Source: JBBQFI01 sp038237805
GTDB lineage: Bacteria; Verrucomicrobiota; Verrucomicrobiia; Chthoniobacterales; UBA10450
Assembly: GCA_038237805.1 (NCBI GenBank)
Contig: JBBRYI010000007.1
Span: forward strand, 62,001 to 126,000
DNA: 64,000 nt
Direction: 5' to 3'
Part shown: positions 43,975-52,389 of the stretch, in pieces
Position numbering within the stretch: the stretch's first letter is position 1
Layout of the letters: every line of letters begins with the position of its first letter
Notes under the pieces: model-generated
The model's database searches: none
Seen by the model: only the letters and a program-made list of their open reading frames with translations
What the model was told of the DNA's origin: nothing
Program-made: the position numbers and the translations under genes

Positions 43975-44291
43975 TTACAGACAGGTTATTTTGGTTCCAG
44001 GTGGCAGAACCGGCTTGGTGTGAGAGACCGAGCGGCACGTCCTGGTTTTTGTGGCTAATGGCCGACGCCCGGCGTTTTGCTTTAATCACCGAGTTCTGCC
44101 TGGATCAGCCTCGCGTGTAATTTTCGGCCCCTCAAATATTCATTTTAGTCGGTGGTTGTTGATCCAAGTCCGCGGCACCCGATTTCTTGGAAGTTTAAGT
44201 ATGGCGCACGGATCTGCATTTCTTGGCAAATGGGCACGAGTAGAGAAAAGGCGCGAGTTGCGTCTAATTGAGCGAATTCGAAACCGCAAAG
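43975..44291. other. 317-base stretch without a supported gene
   Basis: Between the copy A mini-plug gene and the sulfatase. Short frames here have no signal peptide, ribosome site or family resemblance. No terminator, repeat or promoter consensus stood out. Confidence 0.5.
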
Positions 44292-45707
44292 ATGTCGCGC
44301 AAGCCTAATTTAATCGTCTTTTTACCCGACCAGCAAAGGGCGGATGCAATTGCATATTCTGACGGATCGAAAGTTCACTCGCCTAACCTTACTAAACTCG
44401 CCTCAGAATCAGTCGTGTTTACTCGCGCGTACGTAACGCATCCTGTATGTACTCCCTCGCGTTCGTCGCTGCTTACCGGCATGTGGCCGCACGCGACAGG
44501 TTGCACGAAGAATAGCGTGCTGCTTCCGTCGCAATTTGGCGTCCTCCCTCAATTATTGCACGGGAAAGATTATCACGCTGGTTATCTGGGTAAATGGCAT
44601 TTGGGTGAAGAGAACACTGCGCAACGGGGATTTCACGACTGGATTTCGACGGAGGGCGTCAGCGACTACAGCAATTTTCTCATTGACCAGGGATTATCTC
44701 CTGACAAACCGGACGGATCCTTTACCACGCTATCGATCAGTTTTCTGCCGCGTGAATTGTCCAAGCCGAAATTCCTTGAGGAGCACGCGATTCGATTCAT
44801 TGAAAGATATCGACATGAGCCATTCATCCTTTTCGTTGCGTTTGCGGAGCCTCACTCACCCTATAACGGTCCGTTCAACAAAGAGCATTCTCTTGATGAA
44901 ATCGAGCTTGACTTCACAGCGACCGCGCCGCCAAGTGACGACGTCCCTCTTCGCTACCGTTTGATGCGAGAATGGCAGAAGGCGGAGGCAGCTCTCGAAC
45001 AAAAGCGTCGCGCCGACTTATTCTTTTTCGGAATCACACCCGACGACTACAGGCGCCTCAAGCAACGATATCTCGGTTTGGTAACGTTAGTTGATGAGAG
45101 TATCGGCGCGATTCTGGCAGCATTGGAACGTACTGCCTTGGTATCGAACACAATCGTCGTACACACGAGCGACCACGGCGATTTGATGGGGGCTCATCAG
45201 CTGTTTGCAAAAGAGGTCATGTTCGAAGAAGCGGTGCGCGTGCCGTATCTGGTTCGATTGCCTGAGCAACGGCAACGCAAAATGATTTCTCAGGCAGTGA
45301 GCCACATCGACTTCATCCCAACCCTCCTCGAACTGCTGGGGGATTCCGAAGTTGCTCAGTGTGCCGGCAAAAGCCGCGTGCCTCTGATCAAAGGCGAAGC
45401 GATGCCTCCGGAAGATATTTTTATTGAGTGGGCGCCTAACCGCACAAAAATAAAACGAGGGAGCTCCCTCGCGCCGCGTCGACTGATTAAGCGTGCAATT
45501 GAAGAGTCGACGCGGACTGTTATTTCGCCAGATGGTTGGAAGGTTTGTCTGCGCGATAACGATTTGAACGAGTTATATAATTTAAATGATGACCCATACG
45601 AGGCGACCAACCTCTATTCCAAATCGGAGTACGCGCCTGTTGTATCACGATACAGAGACACGATTCATCGCTGGCAAGAATCGGTCAATGACACTTTGAA
45701 AATATAG
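44292..45707 (+). CDS. Formylglycine-dependent sulfatase, apparently cytoplasmic
   Basis: 471 residues from the ATG at 44292 (MSRKPNLIVFLPDQQRADAI); a TTG eight codons upstream is less likely. Sulfatase signature HPVCTPSRSSLLTG with Cys53 as the residue modified to formylglycine. Metal site residues appear in FLPDQQRAD and VVHTSDHGDLMG; GYLGKWHLGE is the second signature. No signal peptide is visible, unlike most glycan sulfatases, so it may act inside the cell (as choline sulfatase does). No maturase (anSME) is nearby. It lies beside sulfotransferases. Confidence 0.9.
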   Translation: MSRKPNLIVFLPDQQRADAIAYSDGSKVHSPNLTKLASESVVFTRAYVTHPVCTPSRSSLLTGMWPHATGCTKNSVLLPSQFGVLPQLLHGKDYHAGYLGKWHLGEENTAQRGFHDWISTEGVSDYSNFLIDQGLSPDKPDGSFTTLSISFLPRELSKPKFLEEHAIRFIERYRHEPFILFVAFAEPHSPYNGPFNKEHSLDEIELDFTATAPPSDDVPLRYRLMREWQKAEAALEQKRRADLFFFGITPDDYRRLKQRYLGLVTLVDESIGAILAALERTALVSNTIVVHTSDHGDLMGAHQLFAKEVMFEEAVRVPYLVRLPEQRQRKMISQAVSHIDFIPTLLELLGDSEVAQCAGKSRVPLIKGEAMPPEDIFIEWAPNRTKIKRGSSLAPRRLIKRAIEESTRTVISPDGWKVCLRDNDLNELYNLNDDPYEATNLYSKSEYAPVVSRYRDTIHRWQESVNDTLKI

Positions 45708-45716
45708 CGGCAGCCG

Positions 45717-46436
45717 CTACAGCTTCCCCATCGTCACTCGTTCTCGACCCGCGCGTTGCAACCAGGCGGGTAGCTCAATCTTACTCGCCCGGATGCTCTT
45801 GTAGCAGTTGCGAGTTAACACGCCGCCGTGCGTGCTTTCTCCGAAAACCGCAAAGTTTTCCTTTGTGACAAACAGTCGATGCTCCGGAAGCTTCTCAATA
45901 TTTTCCTTATAGGTGTCCATTGCTTTCGCGCCCGGTATATGCGCGGGCATTTGCGAAAAGAAATAGCGCAGCACTTTTGCCCTGAGGAATTGGTGAATCC
46001 ATATTTGGTTCCACGTTTTTCGTTCGAGCAAAACATCGCCTGACGAGCTGACTAATTCTGTAGGGAATAACGTAAGCTCGGGCTGGCCCAGGAGTGCTCG
46101 GCATCTGCAAAAGAGCAAACCGCTCATCTCACGCGATTGCCTAACGAATACCAATAACCTTTCAATCGCTTCGGTTACAAAACGGATAGGATATTTGTCA
46201 TCAGCGCACCAATAGACCCATTCCTCGTCCTCAACATCCGAAAGTAATTCGAGAACTGAGGATCGAATACCTTCCGGTGACTTAACGTATTTTGTTCGCG
46301 CGGAATCCGTTTCGCGAAGCGTTTGGTACGGTATCATGAAAACAAACGGATGGTTTGGCCAGAGCCGTTCATACTGCAGGATCATATGCTGCGTCAGCGC
46401 GCGATAGCGATCACACGTCATGACAATGGCTTTCAT
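45717..46436 (-). CDS. Glycosyltransferase-like hypothetical protein
   Basis: 239 residues from the ATG at 46436 (MKAIVMTCDRYRALTQHMIL). The start resembles a GT-A nucleotide-sugar fold, and WVYWCADDKYPIRFVTEAIE carries an Asp-Asp that could bind metal and sugar nucleotide. No named family was recognised. No signal peptide or TM segment. It precedes no gene on its strand closely: it lies after the two minus-strand sulfotransferase genes and may share their transcript. A role in making a sulfated glycan is a contextual guess. Confidence 0.6.
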   Translation of the reverse strand: MKAIVMTCDRYRALTQHMILQYERLWPNHPFVFMIPYQTLRETDSARTKYVKSPEGIRSSVLELLSDVEDEEWVYWCADDKYPIRFVTEAIERLLVFVRQSREMSGLLFCRCRALLGQPELTLFPTELVSSSGDVLLERKTWNQIWIHQFLRAKVLRYFFSQMPAHIPGAKAMDTYKENIEKLPEHRLFVTKENFAVFGESTHGGVLTRNCYKSIRASKIELPAWLQRAGRERVTMGKL

Positions 46437-46491
46437 ACAACGCCGCAAAACCGGCTTCTAATTGAAGCAGGGTCGAAGAGTTTCAATGAGT

Positions 46492-47139
46492 TCATTGCGC
46501 ATTGAATTCATAGCCAAACGTCTCAATATCTACTTTGAACTTGGCTGCGATGAGCTCTCGTGTTCGCGCGGAATAATATTCGGTGTAATGGCGTTCTCGT
46601 GGATTCGACCGGCGGTGAGGAAGTCCTTCAGTTATCCCAAGTTTGCTGGCCACAAACGTCCAGTCTTCCTCCAACCTCTCGAATCTTCCGATAAAGTCAG
46701 CCAGAACCCGCCCGTCGGGATCGACAAACCAGTCGAGCTGGTAGCGGTGAGGGGAAGAGTGAACACACGTGCTACTACTGTATTGGATCCACTCGACAAA
46801 CTCATCGAAGGACATTTTTTCTTTCATCTGTTGGGCTTCTGCCCGTTCGTAGAGAGAAACAATGCGGTCCCATGGATTGCGGACGAATCCAAACTTGAAG
46901 TAAGTTTCAAACTGTTTTTGGCCGATTGCCATTCGTCGTTCTTTCGGCAGGGCGAGGTAAAGGCATTCTAAAATCCGATTTTTTCTCCCACCCCGCTGCG
47001 TCCAATAAGTTTCCATCAGCCGCCTGTTCTCCCACAAATTTAAGTGTGGCCTCATCGCTTTGCCGAGAATTGCCCTCACACTTGTTGAGCCAGTCTTGGG
47101 CACCTCCACGAAAATGCACTTATATTTATGTGAGATCAC
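46492..47139 (-). CDS. Sulfotransferase family 2-type protein
   Basis: 215 residues from the GTG at 47139, chosen by comparison with the two sister proteins; a TTG at 47148 is possible. The 5'-phosphosulfate-binding loop is VEVPKTGSTSVRAIL, and the 3'-phosphate segment is FGFVRNPWDRIVSLY. These are the PAPS-binding elements of carbohydrate sulfotransferases. It would move sulfate from PAPS to a glycan or other acceptor. It follows another sulfotransferase gene with almost no gap. Confidence 0.88.
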   Translation of the reverse strand: MISHKYKCIFVEVPKTGSTSVRAILGKAMRPHLNLWENRRLMETYWTQRGGRKNRILECLYLALPKERRMAIGQKQFETYFKFGFVRNPWDRIVSLYERAEAQQMKEKMSFDEFVEWIQYSSSTCVHSSPHRYQLDWFVDPDGRVLADFIGRFERLEEDWTFVASKLGITEGLPHRRSNPRERHYTEYYSARTRELIAAKFKVDIETFGYEFNAQ

Positions 47140-47150
47140 TTGCCGCAATT

Positions 47151-47840
47151 CTAAAAGATATACCCGTGCAACTCAATTTCTCGGGCAAAGGCTTGTTCCA
47201 CAATTTTTCGCTGCGCTTCGTTGAAGACCATCTGATAAGGCGTCCGGTCCTTGCGGTATTCAGATTTGGCGCGCACTCCGAGATTTCCATCAAAGGGAAT
47301 ATTTAAATGCGCGAATACTTCCGCGAGTTCGTCTCTGAGCTTTTCATAGCGCAGAACGCGATCGACAATGATCCGCTTTCCCGAACGATCGGTGTATCGA
47401 AAATAATTAATGGGATATCTGCCCTTGGCTAAATAGTCGTCGAGCGAAAGCGCTTCGCCAGCGCGCGAGGCCGCCATGTGATAATGCGACAAGACTTTGT
47501 CCCAAGGGTTTCGTTCCACACAAAATTTGAAGTATTTGTTCCAAACCTGAGCCGGGACGCGTCGTCGCACGAGCCAGGCAGGCATGTGATTGTAAAATTT
47601 GGTCCTCTTCTGCGTGATGCTTCGTAGTGCGCGGCCGAAGCTTTCCGATGGCCAGAGAAGATCAGCGATTGGATTGACCAGTTGTTCGTGATTGCGCGGC
47701 TGATGGCCTTCGACGGGGGGAACAATTGGCGTTACGACATCGTCGGGCCCACAATGTTTGGAGAGAAAAATTTCGATACTCGTGCCGGCGGTTTTCGCTG
47801 TTTTAATAAAAATGAATTTGTGTTGATGCGAAATGATCAT
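47151..47840 (-). CDS. Sulfotransferase family 2-type protein
   Basis: 229 residues. PAPS loop FIKTAKTAGTSIEIFLSKHC and the 3'-phosphate segment FKFCVERNPWDKVLSHYH. Start MIISHQHKFIF matches its neighbours. A further motif SLDDYLAKGRYPINYFRY is typical of this group. It is the first of a minus-strand pair with the gene at 46492 and is divergent from a third paralogue at 47974. The acceptor is unknown. Confidence 0.88.
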   Translation of the reverse strand: MIISHQHKFIFIKTAKTAGTSIEIFLSKHCGPDDVVTPIVPPVEGHQPRNHEQLVNPIADLLWPSESFGRALRSITQKRTKFYNHMPAWLVRRRVPAQVWNKYFKFCVERNPWDKVLSHYHMAASRAGEALSLDDYLAKGRYPINYFRYTDRSGKRIIVDRVLRYEKLRDELAEVFAHLNIPFDGNLGVRAKSEYRKDRTPYQMVFNEAQRKIVEQAFAREIELHGYIF

Positions 47841-47973
47841 CAGCCTAGGCGAAAGAGATCAACGCAGCCGCGCGCGTTGGGACGAAGTTTAAGAACGGTG
47901 TTGGAGACCTGGCGGGCAAGCAAATGCAATTGGGTGAGGTGATCAACGAAGTTTCTTCCGGAGATTGGTCGAA

Positions 47974-48582
47974 ATGATTTCGTTCCAGAAACGTTTCCTT
48001 TTCGTCCACATACCTAAAACCGCGGGCAATTCAATCCAAAGCGTTCTGCGGAATTACTCAGAAGACGAGATCGTCGTCCGTGAGCACCAGGAAGGCATTG
48101 AACGTTTTGGGGTGCGAAATCGAACTTACAATCTGAAGAAACATTCGACGCTGGCGGAATACCGCGGCGCCTTGGGCGAAGAGCGGTTTCAAGATCTTTA
48201 TAAATTTACCTGCGTGCGTAATCCGTGGGACCGGTTGATCTCGTATTATTTCACTCCTGTCCGGCAAATCGCGAAATGGGACAAGCGGGAATTTAGAAAA
48301 TTGGTTCTGAAAACCCCGTCGGCGACCGATCATTTGCGTTTGGCAGGCGAAAGCGATCCATTCGCAAATGTCCAGCGCGTCATGCGATTCGAGAATCTGG
48401 CCGAGGATTTCCTTTCCGTTTGTAACCAATTGAATCTTCCACCAGTGCGGCTACCTGAGTTCAATCGCTCGCAGCGTGAGCACTACTCGCATTATTATGA
48501 TGATGAATTGCAAGCGTTGGTGCGGAATCGTTTTGCACCGGAAATCGAACGCTTTGGCTACAGTTTTGAGAAATCAAAGTGA
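47974..48582 (+). CDS. Sulfotransferase family 2-type protein
   Basis: 202 residues from the ATG at 47974 (MISFQKRFLFVHIPKTAGNS), with GGAG some ten bases upstream. PAPS loop HIPKTAGNSIQSVL; 3'-phosphate segment FTCVRNPWDRLISYYF; conserved tail YYDDELQALVRNRFAPEIER. It is divergent from the other two sulfotransferases across about 133 bases, a likely shared promoter region. About 70 bases downstream begins the histidine-rich TPR membrane protein. Confidence 0.9.
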   Translation: MISFQKRFLFVHIPKTAGNSIQSVLRNYSEDEIVVREHQEGIERFGVRNRTYNLKKHSTLAEYRGALGEERFQDLYKFTCVRNPWDRLISYYFTPVRQIAKWDKREFRKLVLKTPSATDHLRLAGESDPFANVQRVMRFENLAEDFLSVCNQLNLPPVRLPEFNRSQREHYSHYYDDELQALVRNRFAPEIERFGYSFEKSK

Positions 48583-48655
48583 GGTTCGATTTGGCTCCGG
48601 CAAAGGAGCTATTGATTTTTCCGATCATCTGCGAGATTTTTGCAACCGCACTTAA

Positions 48656-50596
48656 ATGCAACTCGTTAGCGCCTTTTCCCGACCTCAAACTGTGCCGCCT
48701 GTGCCGGCGGCGGCACCGCGCAAGAACCTGTGGATTTTAAGTAGTTGGCGGGACCTGATCCTCTACGTCGGGACGCCGCTGCTGCTGGTGCCGATGTTCG
48801 CGCTCGCACAGGCGCGATGGAGTGCGCAAGACATCTACATGTTTGTGGCCGCATTCGGCGCGATGGGACATCATCTGCCGGGAATGATTCGCGCCTACGG
48901 AGATCGCGCATTGTTCGAACGATTTCGTTGGCGCTTTATTTTTGCGCCGATTTTTCTATTCGTTGTTTGCCTCGCTTTTACATGGTGGGATTTGAAAGGG
49001 ATTATTCTCGCCGTTTTCTTCTGGGGAGTTTGGCACGGCATGATGCAGACCTACGGTTTTTGCCGAATCTACGATGCGAAGATGGGCTCATTTGCCGCCC
49101 TCACGCGTCGGCTCGATTTCGCCGTGTGTGCAGTCTGGTTTGCAACCGCTGTGCTTCTTTCTTCGGACCGAATGACCGATACACTCGAAACCTATTACGC
49201 TAGTGGCGCGCCATACATCCCGCGTTCGCTTCTGCACGGCGTGCAACAAGTGACGCTATTCGCAGCCGTCGCGGTTACGATTCTCTTCCTGATTAATTTC
49301 GCTTGGATGTGGACAAAAGGGAAACGGCCTAATCCAGTGAAGCTGGCGCTGCTCGGGACGAGCATCGGATTTTGGTGGTTCTGCAATAATGGTGTGACCA
49401 ACATCCTTGCGGGAATCGCGCTCTTTGAAGTTTTTCACGATGTCCAGTACCTTTCATTAGTCTGGATCTATAATCGCAACCGCGTTGAAAAGGACAGTTC
49501 GATTGGCGGATTTATGCGATTCGTGTTTCGACGTAGCGGATCGTTAGTTGGGGTCTACATCGGGCTTGTCTTCGCTTATGGGTCGCTCGCGTATTTTAAG
49601 GAGCGCGTCGATGTGGATACAATCAAACGTGTGCTCACTGGCATCGTCGCAGCCTCCGGTCTTCTACATTTTTATTACGATGGGTTCATTTGGAAAGTAC
49701 GCGAACGCTCGACGCGCGAATCCCTCGGATTAGCTGGTGGAATCTCCGCCGCTGGCCCGAATAATTTTCTTCCAAGCTGGTTCTTGCACGGATTGAAGTG
49801 GGTGGCGGTGTTTGTTATCCCTCTCGGTGCGCTCTGGATTGGGCAGACCCGTGGCCCGGCGCCGGCAGCGCAACGTGCAAGCTGGCTCGTCAGCGATTTA
49901 CCGCAGGGTAAGCGTGCGCACTTGAAATACGGTATCGTCCTGCAAGATGCCGAACGTCTTGATGAAGCAGTCCAGCAGTATCGGGTCACGCTAGGTTTCG
50001 ATCCAACTGACGAACAGGCGCATTATCGCCTGGGCAATATTCTCCTTGCTCAATCGAAATTGGAAGAAGCCACTGACCATATGGAACAGGCTTTGCGTAA
50101 AGATCCGAGCAACGGCGATTTTCATTCCGATTATGCTTATGCTCTTGAGCGCCTCGGTCGCAAGGGCGAAGCCGCCTCCGAGTACCAAAGAGCTATTGCG
50201 TTAAGTCCGAAATCAGGGCGGCTGCATTACAACTATGCGCTATTTCTTGCCGGCGAGGGAAAGACAGAGCAAGCAATCGGAGAGTTTCGGATTGCCCTGA
50301 GATACAAGCCGAACTCTGCGGAAGCACATTACCATCTCGCCGAAGCGCTCTTCAAAAAAAGCGACCTCGATGGTGCGAAGGCGGAATACCTCGAGACTGC
50401 GCGTCTCGATCCAAAAGCGCCGATTCACAACGGTCTCGGAGTCCTTTATGTGAATTTGGGTCAAATCTCGCAGGCGATTTTGCAATTTAACGAGGCGCTG
50501 CGTCTCCAACCCGGCGATCCGGACGCTGCGGAAAATCTTCGGCTTGCGCAGGCGATGGACGCGCGCCTTCGGGCCGGCGGTTCGATACGCCCCTAA
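48656..50596 (+). CDS. Polytopic membrane protein with conserved-looking histidines, fused to TPRs
   Basis: 646 residues. The first about 400 hold nine or so TM helices. Histidines sit in or beside them in a suggestive pattern: H72-H73 (GHHLPG), H127 (WHGMMQTYG), H261-D262 (FHDVQYLSLVWIYNRNR) and H338 with D342 (HFYYDGFIWK). The rest (about 425-640) is five or more TPRs (YRLGNILLAQSKLEEATDHM and similar). The His/Asp set resembles integral-membrane metalloenzymes such as Brp/Blh-type or desaturase-like proteins, but no named family was recognised. The TPR tail suggests a scaffold for partners. Confidence 0.75.
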   Translation: MQLVSAFSRPQTVPPVPAAAPRKNLWILSSWRDLILYVGTPLLLVPMFALAQARWSAQDIYMFVAAFGAMGHHLPGMIRAYGDRALFERFRWRFIFAPIFLFVVCLAFTWWDLKGIILAVFFWGVWHGMMQTYGFCRIYDAKMGSFAALTRRLDFAVCAVWFATAVLLSSDRMTDTLETYYASGAPYIPRSLLHGVQQVTLFAAVAVTILFLINFAWMWTKGKRPNPVKLALLGTSIGFWWFCNNGVTNILAGIALFEVFHDVQYLSLVWIYNRNRVEKDSSIGGFMRFVFRRSGSLVGVYIGLVFAYGSLAYFKERVDVDTIKRVLTGIVAASGLLHFYYDGFIWKVRERSTRESLGLAGGISAAGPNNFLPSWFLHGLKWVAVFVIPLGALWIGQTRGPAPAAQRASWLVSDLPQGKRAHLKYGIVLQDAERLDEAVQQYRVTLGFDPTDEQAHYRLGNILLAQSKLEEATDHMEQALRKDPSNGDFHSDYAYALERLGRKGEAASEYQRAIALSPKSGRLHYNYALFLAGEGKTEQAIGEFRIALRYKPNSAEAHYHLAEALFKKSDLDGAKAEYLETARLDPKAPIHNGLGVLYVNLGQISQAILQFNEALRLQPGDPDAAENLRLAQAMDARLRAGGSIRP

Positions 50597-50803
50597 TTCT
50601 GGGGCTGCCCCGTCGTACCTCAAGCAGATGCTACGGGAATCGCGAGCGTTTCTGAGTGGGAGCGAAGCCAAGCACATCTCACGAGATGATCGTAGTTCGT
50701 AGCAACGATCTCGGCTGGGATTAATCACGGCAATTTGTTTTCGGATCACGCTGGTTGGCGAGTATTGCGCTACGAAATATTCAGGGACCGGCTCGATGCG
50801 AAG

Positions 50804-50827
50804 GGCCCGCGCTTTCGCCCGCGGGTC
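50804..50827 (+). terminator. Hairpin in the gap before the second mini-plug gene
   Basis: GGCCCGCG (50804-50811) pairs with CGCGGGTC (50820-50827), 8 bases including one G-U, followed by GGTTTGTT. Possible weak terminator for the upstream TPR gene; the T run is poor. Confidence 0.35.
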
Positions 50828-50887
50828 GGTTTGTTACACCGAAGCAATCGCGCAATAATTCAGTCGTCTTGTTGAAAATCCAAAATA

Positions 50888-51205
50888 ATGGTTGTATCCT
50901 CGTGCAAGCGCTCTTCAACTCTATTCAAAGCTGCAGCATTGACGCTTATTTCGGCGATAGTCGTATCGACCGCGGCGCTTGCCGAACCTCCGAATAAACA
51001 ATTCGGAGACAAGTATGTGTTTGTCACGGGCTCAAGAATTCCGCAAAAGGTGAAGGTGAAATCGATCGGTACTGCAACCGTGTCGCCATTAAGTGTGATT
51101 AAACGCCGCGAGATTAACCGGTCCGGTCGGTTGACGACAGAAGGAGTGGTGGCTCTAGATCCATCCGTTCGCGTAGTTTCTGGGCACGGCGGTTCGGGCT
51201 TTTAG
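50888..51205 (+). CDS. Small secreted protein resembling a TonB plug fragment (copy B)
   Basis: 105 residues, a paralogue of the gene at 43675. Signal peptide ending near VVSTAALA, then DKYVFVTGSRIPQKVKVKSI, SPLSVIKRREINRSGRLT and a short tail. The identical core VFVTGSxIPQKVKVKSIG contrasts with many synonymous differences in the DNA, so both copies look maintained. The pattern corresponds to the TonB-box-to-first-helix part of the plug of the nearby TonB receptor. It has no barrel and cannot form a channel. Function unknown. Confidence 0.75.
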   Translation: MVVSSCKRSSTLFKAAALTLISAIVVSTAALAEPPNKQFGDKYVFVTGSRIPQKVKVKSIGTATVSPLSVIKRREINRSGRLTTEGVVALDPSVRVVSGHGGSGF

Positions 51206-51537
51206 GTTCGCGGTATCTTCCGCATTTATTGGCACTTAAGGAGAAAAAGCGCCGTCCGGCGTTCTTGGTGTAGTCCTATCCAACCAAGCCTGGCTGAAAG
51301 TGCTAGCGGTCGCGTCTCAGTTCGAGCATTTCGCGCACAGGGAGCGGGAGGCGACCCCTACGTAACGCCGGTCCTCACGGCGGCGTTGGGTTCCGGGTGG
51401 GCTCATGCCCCCCGGACAAACGAAGGGCACGAGCCCCTCAATATTTTTTATGAGCCTTATTTTTGCCTCCGTTCGGTCATATCCGATGAGGTGTGGAAGG
51501 TATGGCATGACCGTTGCTTATAGAAATCACAGTCAAA
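51206..51537. other. Structured intergenic region with two hairpins
   Basis: No supported gene. AACGCCG (51364-51370) pairs with CGGCGTT (51381-51387). Next to it is a second, larger hairpin with a T run, listed separately. The stretch 51320-51437 is GC-rich and could fold into a compact RNA. Confidence 0.5.
51399..51449 (+). terminator. Hairpin plus T-run downstream of the second mini-plug gene
   Basis: GGGCTCATGCCC (51399-51410) pairs with GGGCACGAGCCC (51425-51436) except for one position, with a 14-base loop. Six T follow at 51444-51449. Acts plausibly as a terminator for the transcript of the mini-plug gene 190 bases upstream. Confidence 0.55.
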
Positions 51538-52116
51538 ATGATTTTTATAGCCCTCGTGCCGTTTTCGCCCAAGCGTTTGTTTTTGCTTTTCGCAGCTGCC
51601 ACCTGCCTTTCTTGTGTCACCTGTTTGGCGCAACCAAACTTTTTCGCGGTCAAATCGACTCCCTACGACAACCAGATGGTTAGAATTCGTCCAGTCCTCC
51701 AAAACACAAAAGCCGTCCAAGATAGCCAGATTTCGTTGCGTCTGGTAAATCACTGGATCGAAAATCTGCGAGCTATCCCTTACGGATTTTCGACACAATG
51801 GAAGACACCAGCCGAGGTGGAATCCGGACCCGCCGCTGATTGCAAAGGTAAGGCAGTAGCCTTATACGAAAAATTACGTTCTGCCGGCGCAAGGAATTTT
51901 CGTCTTGTTATCGGAAGGCGGACGGTCTCCAGCCGATCGACTCACGCGTGGCTGGAATGGTCAACCGCGGGTGGAACCTATGTTCTCGACCCGACGATCA
52001 ATTGGATAGCCTACAAGATCGACGAACTTTCGAGAGACCGATACGTTCCGTTATACGCTTATTCGGGAAATCACAAATTCGGCGCAGCGATAGCGACTCT
52101 TCTAGCTAAGAATTGA
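51538..52116 (+). CDS. Secreted transglutaminase-like cysteine-protease-fold protein
   Basis: 192 residues from the ATG at 51538 (MIFIALVPFSPKRLFLLFAA); an upstream TTG is also in frame. Signal peptide to about residue 30, with cleavage before QPNFFAVKS. A papain/transglutaminase-type triad is visible: Cys in ADCKGKAVALYEKL, His in RSTHAWLEW and Asp in YVLDPTINW. Such domains hydrolyse or cross-link peptide or amide bonds in the envelope. No partner is adjacent. The 273 bases after it show no gene. Confidence 0.72.
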   Translation: MIFIALVPFSPKRLFLLFAAATCLSCVTCLAQPNFFAVKSTPYDNQMVRIRPVLQNTKAVQDSQISLRLVNHWIENLRAIPYGFSTQWKTPAEVESGPAADCKGKAVALYEKLRSAGARNFRLVIGRRTVSSRSTHAWLEWSTAGGTYVLDPTINWIAYKIDELSRDRYVPLYAYSGNHKFGAAIATLLAKN

Positions 52117-52389
52117 TTGACCCGCAGGCGGGTTCGCCAGCCAAAACGTCGCTTGTTCAGGCATTACGCCGAATTGGAAAATTGCGTCCAACTTGGATTA
52201 CCATTCGTTCCCACACCTGTATTCACGCGGCGTTTTTTTCTGTTCATCAACAGGCACAATTATGGTATGAAGTGCTGGTGCGCGGTGAAGCAGCCTTTGA
52301 CTGAGGCAAGTCGAAATTGCGAGCCGCAAAATTTGTATTGCAGAAACAGGATCACCTAGCCTATTATCATTTTTGTGGATATGGAAATT

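Noticed and set aside
52113..52304. 63-codon frame after the transglutaminase-like gene
   Set aside because: No ribosome site, signal or family match; the region looks non-coding.
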